The notes under the pieces: generated by a model
Database searches by the model: none
What the model was told of the DNA's origin: nothing
The model's input: the letters and a program-made list of their open reading frames with translations, nothing else
Source: an uncultured Magnetococcales bacterium
Lineage (GTDB): Bacteria; Pseudomonadota; Magnetococcia; Magnetococcales; Magnetaquicoccaceae
Assembly: GCA_903913345.1 (NCBI GenBank)
Contig: CAIWLA010000591.1
Coordinates: forward strand, 1-5,020
Reading direction: 5' to 3'
DNA: 5,020 bases
In this document: one piece after another, positions 1 through 5,020 of the stretch
How the letters are laid out: every line of letters starts with the position of its first letter
How positions within the stretch are numbered: position 1 is the stretch's first letter
Program-made: the position numbers and the translations under genes

Positions 1-721
1 TGGTGTAGATATGGGCCGCATCGCTTGCGGACAGCCCCTGTTGGGCCACGCCGACAATAAATCCACCGATAATATTGATGAATATGATCAGAATGGCGGC
101 GACCGCATCCCCTCGGACAAATTTGGAGGCACCGTCCATGGCCCCGAAAAATTCCGATTCCTCCTCGATTTCCCGGCGGCGGGCCTTGGCTTCGCTCTCC
201 GAGACCAGACCGGAGTTCAAGTCGGCATCGATGGCCATCTGCTTGCCGGGCATTTTGTCCAACGTGAAACGGGCCGCCACCTCGGCGATACGCCCGGCAC
301 CCTTGGTGATGACGATAAAGTTGATGATGATCAGGATGGCAAAGACAATCACCCCGACCACCGGATTGCCCCCCGCCACAAACTGACCAAACGAGCGGAT
401 CACCTCGCCAGCCGCCCCCTCTCCCTCCCCACCGTGGAGCAAAATAATACGGGTGGTGGAAATGTTCAGGGCCAACCGAAACAGGGTGGTCATCAGCAGA
501 ATGCTGGGAAAAGAGGAAAATTCCAGCGGACGATGGACATAGACAGTCGTCAAAAGTATGACGATCCCCATCGAAATATTGACGGAGAGGAGCATGTCCA
601 ACAGTATTTTCGGCAACGGAATGATCATGATGGTCAGAACGGCAATGATACCCATTGCCATGATGACATCATTGATACCCTTGATGCGGGGCAGTGATCT
701 GGGTAACGGTATTGAAGACAA
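1..721 (-). CDS. flhA: Flagellar biosynthesis protein FlhA, N-terminal part (gene runs off the left edge)
   Basis: FlhA is the inner-membrane core of the flagellar type III export gate. It uses the ion gradient and docks export substrates through its cytoplasmic domain. The first 240 residues are visible. Hydrophobic segments lie at about 19-37, 40-62, 115-137 and 205-226. Family hallmarks are [13 protein letters not shown] (82-94), the FHIPEP-type signature RIAEVAARF...[10 protein letters not shown] (144-167) and [12 protein letters not shown] (195-206). Asp205 aligns with Asp208 of the Salmonella/E. coli protein, a residue needed for ion-coupled export. The start is chosen as TTG at 721-719 because GGAG (731-728) sits 6 nt upstream and the N-terminus then matches enterobacterial FlhA to within three residues. 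The first in-frame ATG (661-659) would begin inside the first membrane helix. An in-frame TAG further upstream limits the extension. About two thirds of the gene, including the cytoplasmic domain, lies outside. The motifs favour the flagellar protein over an injectisome homologue, but flagellar neighbours are not visible. Confidence 0.95.
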   Translation of the reverse strand, partial: MSSIPLPRSLPRIKGINDVIMAMGIIAVLTIMIIPLPKILLDMLLSVNISMGIVILLTTVYVHRPLEFSSFPSILLMTTLFRLALNISTTRIILLHGGEGEGAAGEVIRSFGQFVAGGNPVVGVIVFAILIIINFIVITKGAGRIAEVAARFTLDKMPGKQMAIDADLNSGLVSESEAKARRREIEEESEFFGAMDGASKFVRGDAVAAILIIFINIIGGFIVGVAQQGLSASDAAHIYT

Positions 722-727
722 CGGTTT

Positions 728-731
728 CTCC
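728..731 (-). promoter_or_regulatory. Ribosome binding site supporting the TTG start of flhA
   Basis: On the minus strand GGAG lies 6 nt before the TTG codon at 721-719. No comparable Shine-Dalgarno sequence precedes the ATG at 661. Together with the alignment of the N-terminus to known FlhA proteins, this decides the start. Confidence 0.6.
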
Positions 732-918
732 AGAGTGTGTGCAACGGCACGGTCGGTCAGGCACCGGACCAACGACCAACGAGCGCGCGATGTGGTCTAC
801 CCATGTTGGACCGCCAAAGATCCAACCCCAATATTAAGCAACTTTCATACCGTAACCCAAACAACGCCAAATGAAAAGGGGATTTTCGCACGGATGTTTC
901 CCTTCTGCAACCGTTTTC

Positions 919-1695
919 TCAGCGATCCTCCAGGGTGGTCAAAATTTCGCAGCCTGTAGGGGTCATCAGGACGGTATGTTCAAACTGGGCGGAGAGGGCA
1001 TGGTCTTTGGTGACCACCGTCCAGTGATCGGGCATCAACTTGATTTCCGCCTTCCCCAGGTTGATCATGGGTTCGATGGTGAAGATCATGCCGGGGAGCA
1101 GGGTGGCCCCTCTGTTCCGTGTGCCATAGTGGAGGACGGCGGGTTCCTCATGGAAGTCCCGACCGATGCCATGGCCGCAATATTCCCTGACCACGGAACA
1201 ATAATTTTTACGGGCATGCAGCTCGATGACGGCCCCGATATCGCCGAAACAGCCACCCGGCTTGACCGCCTGAATCCCCAGGGCCAGGCACTCCTGGGCG
1301 ACCTGCACAATCTTTTTGTTGCGGGAGGTGGGTGGTCCCACAAAGAAGGTCTTGCTCGTATCCCCGTGAAAGCCATTCAGGCAGACGGTGATATCCACAT
1401 TGACAATATCCCCGCTGTGCAGGATGCGCGGGCCGGGAATACCGTGACACACCTGATGGTTGACGGAGGTGCAGATGGATTTTGGAAAACCCATTGGATT
1501 TTGAGGCGTTGGCCGATAGTTGAGGGGGGAGGGCACCGCTCCATGATCCAGGATGAACCGATGGCATCGGTCATTCAGGGCCTCTGTGGTCACCCCCGGT
1601 TGGACATATGGTTCGATCATGGCCAGGGTTTGCGCGGCCAGTCGGCCGCTTAAACGCATCTGTTCGATCTCTTCCTGCGATTTGATAGGAATCAT
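919..1695 (-). CDS. map: Type I methionine aminopeptidase
   Basis: This enzyme removes the initiator methionine from new proteins in the cytoplasm using a dinuclear metal centre. The 258-residue product has the usual length for a type Ia enzyme (E. coli Map is 264). All five metal ligands are present: Asp101, Asp112, His175, Glu208 and Glu239, each offset by four from E. coli D97, D108, H171, E204 and E235. The catalytic histidines are His84 (in VCHGIP) and His182 (in CGHGIGRDFHEE). The sequence opens MIPIKSQEEIEQMRLSGRLA, a normal N-terminus for the family. The open frame continues upstream into the PDZ gene, but that part is unlike the family, so ATG at 1695 is the start. No clear Shine-Dalgarno precedes it. 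The PDZ stop codon lies 19 nt upstream, so translation may depend on coupling. It is the last gene of the aroE-PDZ-map cluster. Confidence 0.97.
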   Translation of the reverse strand: MIPIKSQEEIEQMRLSGRLAAQTLAMIEPYVQPGVTTEALNDRCHRFILDHGAVPSPLNYRPTPQNPMGFPKSICTSVNHQVCHGIPGPRILHSGDIVNVDITVCLNGFHGDTSKTFFVGPPTSRNKKIVQVAQECLALGIQAVKPGGCFGDIGAVIELHARKNYCSVVREYCGHGIGRDFHEEPAVLHYGTRNRGATLLPGMIFTIEPMINLGKAEIKLMPDHWTVVTKDHALSAQFEHTVLMTPTGCEILTTLEDR

Positions 1696-1714
1696 AAGGT
1701 ATCTAATGGGCCGC

Positions 1715-2485
1715 CTATGGGTTGACCGGAACCCGTTGCAGTTGCACCTGGGACATGAGTGTGCGACCGTTCCGGTTGAAGGTGATTTCCACCAGGTCGC
1801 CCGGCCGCATCGTGCCGAGGGTTTGCACCAGGGCCTCCGGGGAGGTGACGGACTGGCGATTGATGGCCACGATGAGATCACCCGCTTTGAGTTCGGACAA
1901 TTCCGCCGGGCTTTGGGGTGCCACGTCCAGGATGGCGACCCCGCCCGCAGCGGCCTCCGTTGCCACCCCCAGCCAGGCGGTCGGGGCCGGGGGGCGCACT
2001 CTCTCTTCACGGGGGATCAGGGGGGTGGACCAATCGGCCGGTCCGTGCCTTTCCCCGATGGAGGGGTTGGGCAGGGGAGGGAGAGAGGGGGCGGATGGGA
2101 TCGAACCGGGCGCGGGTTGCGGCCAGTGATGGGTCGCCGTCTGGGGCGGGAGATCGTGTTCATCCCCATTGTCCAGGGTGGCCTTGATCGGGATCTCTTC
2201 TCCGCGACGCCACACGACGAGCGTGATCTCCTTGCCCGCCGGGGTGTGGGCGATGGTGTCGGTAAAATGGTCCATGGAACGAATGGGGGTGCCATCGATC
2301 TGCCGAATGAGATCCCCTTTTTTGAGACCACAGCGGTCGGCGGGACTCTCCTTGAATATTTCCGCCACCTGCACACCCTGGGGGGGTTGAATGGTCAGGC
2401 CCAGCCAACCACCGGCCAGTGCCGGATGGGTCAGCAGCAGCAGACCTGCCGAGATGCAGGATATCCCTGTTTGTTTGGTACGCAT
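1715..2485 (-). CDS. Exported protein with two PDZ domains and no protease domain
   Basis: From ATG at 2485 the product is 256 residues. It begins with a Sec signal peptide: charged RTK, a hydrophobic core ISAGLLLL, and a likely cut after PALA (about residue 24). PDZ domain 1 covers about 26-104, with the WLGLTI carboxylate-binding-loop type start and SPADRCGLKKGDLIRQIDG. A proline-rich linker of about 64 residues follows (105-168). PDZ domain 2 covers about 170-252, with WLGVAT and SPAELSELKAGDLIVAINR. Both domains resemble those of HtrA/DegP proteases, but no trypsin-like domain or catalytic Ser motif is present. It is therefore probably a periplasmic binding or scaffold protein; its partner is unknown. 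The cysteine in the signal region is not in a lipobox. A longer form starting at ATG 2515 would overlap the aroE stop by one base and give 266 residues. The shorter start is preferred for its ribosome site and cleaner signal peptide. Confidence 0.88.
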   Translation of the reverse strand: MRTKQTGISCISAGLLLLTHPALAGGWLGLTIQPPQGVQVAEIFKESPADRCGLKKGDLIRQIDGTPIRSMDHFTDTIAHTPAGKEITLVVWRRGEEIPIKATLDNGDEHDLPPQTATHHWPQPAPGSIPSAPSLPPLPNPSIGERHGPADWSTPLIPREERVRPPAPTAWLGVATEAAAGGVAILDVAPQSPAELSELKAGDLIVAINRQSVTSPEALVQTLGTMRPGDLVEITFNRNGRTLMSQVQLQRVPVNP

Positions 2486-2493
2486 GGAAGAGG

Positions 2494-2498
2494 CTCCC
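2494..2498 (-). promoter_or_regulatory. Ribosome binding site deciding the PDZ protein start
   Basis: GGGAG on the minus strand lies 8 nt upstream of ATG 2485-2483. The alternative ATG at 2515, which overlaps the aroE stop codon as TGATG, has no comparable site and could only be used by coupling to aroE translation. Confidence 0.5.
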
Positions 2499-2514
2499 AT
2501 TCTGGTATTGGCCA

Positions 2515-3402
2515 TCAGAGCATACCCAACAGCCGTTCTCTCACCCGTTCCACCGGCATCTTCTGGCCGGTCCAGATTTCAAACGCCCGACTGCCCTGAT
2601 GGATCAGCATACCCAAGCCGTTCTGAATCGCCAAGCCTTGTTCTTTGGCCGCGCGCAACAAGGGGGTCTCCGGTGGGGAATAGACAATATCGCAGACCAG
2701 GGCGGTGGAGGGAAGACGGTCCATGGTGATCCATTGGATCTCTTCTCCCGCCAACCCCAGGAGTGTGGTGTTGATCAAGAGATCGGTGGTTTCCAAAGGC
2801 AACCTCCGGGCCTCCAGGGAGAGTGCCTCCAACCGGGCATGGGGATAAAAGGGGGCCAGCTCGGTCAGGAGCCGTTCGGCGCGGGGTTGGGTGCGATTGG
2901 CCACGACAATGTTTTTGGTCCCCGCCTCCAGCAATCCGACCACCACCCCGCGCGCCGCGCCGCCTGCGCCCAGCACCAGCACGGAGGCATGGCCCAGTTC
3001 CAGTTGGGGAAACTCCTCGGCCAGGGCATCGGTAAACCCTCCGGCATCGGTATTGTAGCCGCGCAAGGTGCCATCCGAATCGATGGCAACGGTGTTGACG
3101 GCACCGATGCGTTGGGCCAGGGGATCCACCCAATTCATGAGGGGCAGCAGGGCCTCCTTGTGGGGGACGGTGGCGTTAAAACCCACCATCCCGATGGCCA
3201 CAAAACCGCGCACGGCCTCCGCCAACTGTTCCGGGTGGACGTGGAAGGCCAGGTAGCGCATATTCAGCCCCAACCAGGCCAGGGCCGGATTGTGCATTGC
3301 CGGGGAGAGGGTATGGGCAACCGGGTGGCCAATCACCCCCAGCAGGCGGGTCTGACCATTGGGAATGCGGGCAAATGGATTATCGAAGGCGGTGTTGCTC
3401 AT
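2515..3402 (-). CDS. aroE: Shikimate dehydrogenase (NADP-dependent)
   Basis: AroE reduces 3-dehydroshikimate to shikimate with NADPH in the cytoplasm, the fourth step from DAHP to chorismate. The 295-residue product is slightly longer than E. coli AroE (272) through a short N-terminal extension. The substrate-binding half (about 18-120) contains GHPVAHTLSP (25-34) and FNATVPHKE (75-83) with catalytic Lys82. Asn103 and Asp119 (in GYNTDAGGF) match E. coli N86 and D102, and Gln269 matches Q244. The first of the two shikimate-contacting serines is Thr31; the second is Ser33. The NADP-binding fold shows GAGGAARG (145-152) and NRTQPRAERL (169-178), whose Arg after NRT-type loops usually contacts the 2'-phosphate. 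The start at ATG 3402 is supported by AGGAG (3416-3412) 9 nt upstream. It is the first gene of a minus-strand cluster with the PDZ protein and map. All key residues are present, so the enzyme should be active. Confidence 0.97.
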   Translation of the reverse strand: MSNTAFDNPFARIPNGQTRLLGVIGHPVAHTLSPAMHNPALAWLGLNMRYLAFHVHPEQLAEAVRGFVAIGMVGFNATVPHKEALLPLMNWVDPLAQRIGAVNTVAIDSDGTLRGYNTDAGGFTDALAEEFPQLELGHASVLVLGAGGAARGVVVGLLEAGTKNIVVANRTQPRAERLLTELAPFYPHARLEALSLEARRLPLETTDLLINTTLLGLAGEEIQWITMDRLPSTALVCDIVYSPPETPLLRAAKEQGLAIQNGLGMLIHQGSRAFEIWTGQKMPVERVRERLLGML

Positions 3403-3438
3403 CCATGGAGTCTCCTTTCAGCAATTTTCTATTGGCCC

Positions 3439-3467
3439 AGTGTAACACCTTTTGTGGGGCTTGCGAA
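3439..3467 (-). promoter_or_regulatory. Candidate sigma-70 promoter for the aroE-PDZ-map cluster
   Basis: On the minus strand TTCGCA (3467-3462, 4 of 6 to the -35 consensus) and TACACT (3444-3439, 4 of 6 to the -10) are separated by 17 bp. This would start transcription near 3432, about 30 nt before the aroE ATG. The CGAAT/ATTCG inverted repeat overlaps the -35. The prediction rests on consensus matching alone. Confidence 0.3.
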
Positions 3468-3545
3468 TCAAAATTCGGCTGGGGATCGGGGCAATCGCAT
3501 TGCAAACGGGAGCCGAAAACGGTGATGGGTGTCTGGAGGCAATCG

Positions 3546-3586
3546 TCTTGTCCGGAAAAGGCTGGGAGGATACCTGTTGGACAAGA
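3546..3586. repeat. Spaced 8-bp perfect inverted repeat
   Basis: TCTTGTCC at 3546-3553 pairs with GGACAAGA at 3579-3586 across 25 nt. It lies between the divergent candidate promoters, about 50 bp upstream of the proposed -35 for the sensor gene. It could be a regulator binding site or a weak hairpin. There is no U-run after it, so it is not a standard terminator. Chance occurrence is possible for a repeat this short. Confidence 0.35.
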
Positions 3587-3636
3587 GGGTGTGATTCCAG
3601 TGGGTTGGATATTTTTGGATGGTGTGGTTTTCCCCT

Positions 3637-3666
3637 TTTACGATTGATGGTTGCGTCTGATAAAAT
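3637..3666 (+). promoter_or_regulatory. Candidate sigma-70 promoter for the PAS sensor gene
   Basis: TTTACG (3637-3642, 4 of 6) and TAAAAT (3661-3666, 5 of 6) are spaced by 18 bp, which would start transcription near 3673 and leave a leader of about 77 nt. The -10 match is good; the -35 is modest. Confidence 0.35.
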
Positions 3667-3738
3667 GAAGTCCCAATGGGGGGAGTGTACCGAAATTTCC
3701 GGTCTCATTTTCCGCATCCAGGCTCTTGACTCCCGAAC

Positions 3739-3743
3739 AAGGA
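3739..3743 (+). promoter_or_regulatory. Ribosome binding site of the PAS sensor gene
   Basis: AAGGA lies 6 nt before ATG 3750-3752. It favours this ATG over the in-frame TTG at 3726, which would add eight residues and would place this site inside the coding region. Confidence 0.55.
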
Positions 3744-3749
3744 TCCATC

Positions 3750-4904
3750 ATGGCTCCATATCTTGACAAGATGGTATTCAGGATACTGAACTGTGCCCCA
3801 ATCCACATTCTGTGGGTTTCCATCCTGATGTCAGAGGTGGGGACGGCCATGATCGTGAGCGGGATGAGCCTGCTGTTCCATGGCGAGATTCGCCAGGACT
3901 TCATGGCCACAGGTGTGGTGACGTCACTGGTCGTCACCCTCCTGGTGGTGTCAGTCATGCTGCACGTGATGCGAATGCTTCAGAATCGCACCAACGAATT
4001 GCAACTGTCCAATGCCACTTTGCGGGAGGAAGTTGCCAGGCGCAAGACTGCCGAGGATACCCTGCACAAAAGCGAGGAACGTTATCGACGGATCTCGGAG
4101 AATATGGTTGACCTGATTTGTCTGCATGATCCAGACGCCCGGTTTATTCATGTCACGCCCTCCGTGACGCCAATGCTGGGCTATACCCCGGAGGAACTGC
4201 TGGGTAAAAGGCCCATAGAATTTTATCACCCAGATGATGCTGCCCGTTTCAATCCTTCCTATAAAAAAGTGGCCGTCGGAAAGCAAGACGACCGTCTTGC
4301 CTACCAGATCCGGGCCAAAGATGGGCATTATGTCTGGTTGGAAACATTGGTCAAGCCGATTCTGGGCATAGATGGTCATGTGGTGCATATCCAAAGCGTC
4401 TCCCGAAATATCACCGAACGCGTCGAGGCAGAACAAGCCCTGCGCAGGGAGCGGAATTTTACCCGCGAGTTGATCGACTCCCTGCCCGGCATGTTCTATC
4501 TGATCGACCAGGATGGACGATTCCAGCTATGGAACAGGAAATTTGAGGAAATCACCGGGTATACCCCGGAGGAAATGGCGGTCGCAGCACCGGCTGATTT
4601 TTTCCAAGGCGAGGATTGCGCAACCATCACCGAACGAGTGCGGGAAGTCTTTACCCAAGGCTATGCCATCGCCGAGGCCAATCTTGTCTCCAAAGATGGT
4701 GCAACGACTCCTTACTATTTTGTTGGACAGCGCATCGAACTGGATGGTCTGCCCTACCTGATCGGCATGGGACTGGACATGACCGAGCGCAAGAGGATGG
4801 AGGCGTCTGTTTTGCAGTCCAATGAAGTGGTGGAGCGTGCGATGCGCGAGTTGCGCCACTCGAATAGCTTTTTGGAAGAGCTGTTTAATACGACCCATCT
4901 GTGA
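3750..4904 (+). CDS. Membrane-anchored sensor with two PAS domains, lacking an output domain (probably truncated)
   Basis: The 384-residue product has two membrane segments (about 17-43 and 54-77) with a short exposed loop. A charged helix, probably coiled coil (78-110), follows. PAS domain 1 covers about 111-225, with LGYTPEELLGK, FYHPDD and a PAC-type end KDGHYVWLE...SRNITER. PAS domain 2 covers about 237-347, with ITGYTPEEM, FFQGED and LDMTERK. A final helix (348-377) runs into LFNTTHL and a TGA stop. Such anchors and PAS arrays normally sit in front of a histidine kinase or a GGDEF/EAL domain, as part of a signal-transduction protein. None is present here. The closing residues resemble the opening of another PAS domain, in which LFxTTH is usually followed by LIAYLD-like residues. 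This suggests the reading frame was cut by an insertion or rearrangement. The PAS ligand cannot be told. A natural short PAS protein acting by protein contact is the alternative. Confidence 0.85.
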   Translation: MAPYLDKMVFRILNCAPIHILWVSILMSEVGTAMIVSGMSLLFHGEIRQDFMATGVVTSLVVTLLVVSVMLHVMRMLQNRTNELQLSNATLREEVARRKTAEDTLHKSEERYRRISENMVDLICLHDPDARFIHVTPSVTPMLGYTPEELLGKRPIEFYHPDDAARFNPSYKKVAVGKQDDRLAYQIRAKDGHYVWLETLVKPILGIDGHVVHIQSVSRNITERVEAEQALRRERNFTRELIDSLPGMFYLIDQDGRFQLWNRKFEEITGYTPEEMAVAAPADFFQGEDCATITERVREVFTQGYAIAEANLVSKDGATTPYYFVGQRIELDGLPYLIGMGLDMTERKRMEASVLQSNEVVERAMRELRHSNSFLEELFNTTHL

Positions 4905-5020
4905 GTCCCCTGAAAAAAGCCCGATCCGAGCAAAAACCACTTTTCCCGCCAGGGTGCGAGGTTTCGGTCGAGATGCGCGTCACCCACATCGTAGCGGCAT
5001 TTTAGGCTGTTTTTCGCCAA
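4902..5020. mobile_element. Possible end of an inserted element or rearrangement junction, with no gene seen
   Basis: After the codon for Leu384 of the sensor, the sequence shows no PAS-like or kinase-like continuation in any plus frame. Two of the three plus frames hit stops (4902 and 4911 in the sensor frame; TAG near 5013 in another). The stretch has A-runs at about 4914 and 4933 and no recognisable transposase. The abrupt change inside a conserved protein motif is what points to an insertion end. The element family, its exact border and any target duplication cannot be determined here, and it could instead be ordinary downstream DNA. Confidence 0.3.

Larger units (their letters stand above)
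3403..3749. other. Divergent intergenic region between aroE and the PAS sensor gene
   Basis: These 347 bp separate two outward-facing genes and hold no gene I can support. Open frames of about 100 codons exist on both strands (minus 3717-3418, plus 3452-3766), but they overlap each other, lack domain-like composition and are not preceded by convincing ribosome sites. The region carries the aroE ribosome site, candidate promoters facing each way, and short inverted repeats: CGAAT-N4-ATTCG (3464-3477), GCAAT-CGC-ATTGC (3491-3503) and an 8-bp pair at 3546-3586. Confidence 0.6.

Noticed and set aside
11..697. Long plus-strand open frame of 228 codons
   Set aside because: It is the antisense shadow of flhA; the minus strand encodes unmistakable FlhA motifs throughout.
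768..781. Tandem ACCAACG repeat in the flhA upstream region
   Set aside because: Two 7-nt copies only, with no promoter or regulator context; likely chance.
873..887. GAAAA-GGGGA-TTTTC hairpin after map as a terminator
   Set aside because: The stem is only 5 bp and A/T-rich, with no G/C stem and no following U-run on the minus strand.
1696..2010. Upstream extension of the map reading frame to 2010
   Set aside because: The added 105 residues are Arg/Pro-rich, overlap the PDZ gene in another frame, and do not resemble a methionine aminopeptidase N-terminus.
2545..3402. Thr31 replacing the first substrate-contacting serine in AroE as a sign of altered specificity
   Set aside because: Thr keeps the hydroxyl group, and all other catalytic and binding residues (Ser33, Lys82, Asn103, Asp119, Gln269) are present.
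2419..3525. Plus-strand open frame of 368 codons across aroE
   Set aside because: It is the antisense shadow of aroE and part of the PDZ gene, produced by high G+C; it has Gly/Gln/His-rich low-information composition.
3418..3717. Minus-strand open frame of 99 codons just upstream of aroE
   Set aside because: It has no recognisable domain, no convincing ribosome site, and overlaps the promoter candidates and an equally long opposite-strand frame.
4754..5020. Minus-strand open frame entering from the right edge
   Set aside because: It continues antisense into the sensor's coding region across the apparent junction, so it is a chance frame; no transposase or other family is recognisable in it.

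Overview
The window looks like the chromosome of a flagellated Gram-negative bacterium, most likely a proteobacterium. It has moderately high G+C, a flagellar export gatekeeper gene, a Sec-exported PDZ protein and a membrane-anchored PAS sensor. A magnetococcal or similar lineage is possible, but that is only an impression from the protein styles and nothing here is diagnostic.

Layout: positions 1-721 hold the 5' third of flhA on the minus strand, running off the window's left edge. Its start is best placed at a TTG codon. A gap of 197 bp follows (722-918). Then comes a compact minus-strand cluster transcribed right to left: aroE (shikimate dehydrogenase, 2515-3402), a periplasmic protein with two PDZ domains and no protease domain (1715-2485, or from 2515), and map (type I methionine aminopeptidase, 919-1695). 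The aroE and PDZ genes are 29 bp apart, or overlap by one base if the longer PDZ start is used. PDZ and map are 19 bp apart. The three are probably one transcription unit joining aromatic amino acid synthesis, an envelope protein of unknown job, and N-terminal methionine removal. I see no convincing terminator between map and flhA, so read-through is possible.

Positions 3403-3749 form a divergent intergenic region with candidate promoters facing both ways and a spaced 8-bp inverted repeat. To its right, on the plus strand, is a two-transmembrane protein with two PAS domains (3750-4904). It stops abruptly at a point that resembles the start of a third PAS domain, with no output domain.

The last ~118 bp (4902-5020) do not continue the sensor in any frame and hold no recognisable gene. 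The best explanation is that an insertion element or rearrangement has cut the sensor gene, but the window ends before a transposase could be seen. The remaining genes are ordinary housekeeping genes with intact active sites. The most notable points are the broken sensor and the protease-less PDZ protein inside the aroE-map cluster.
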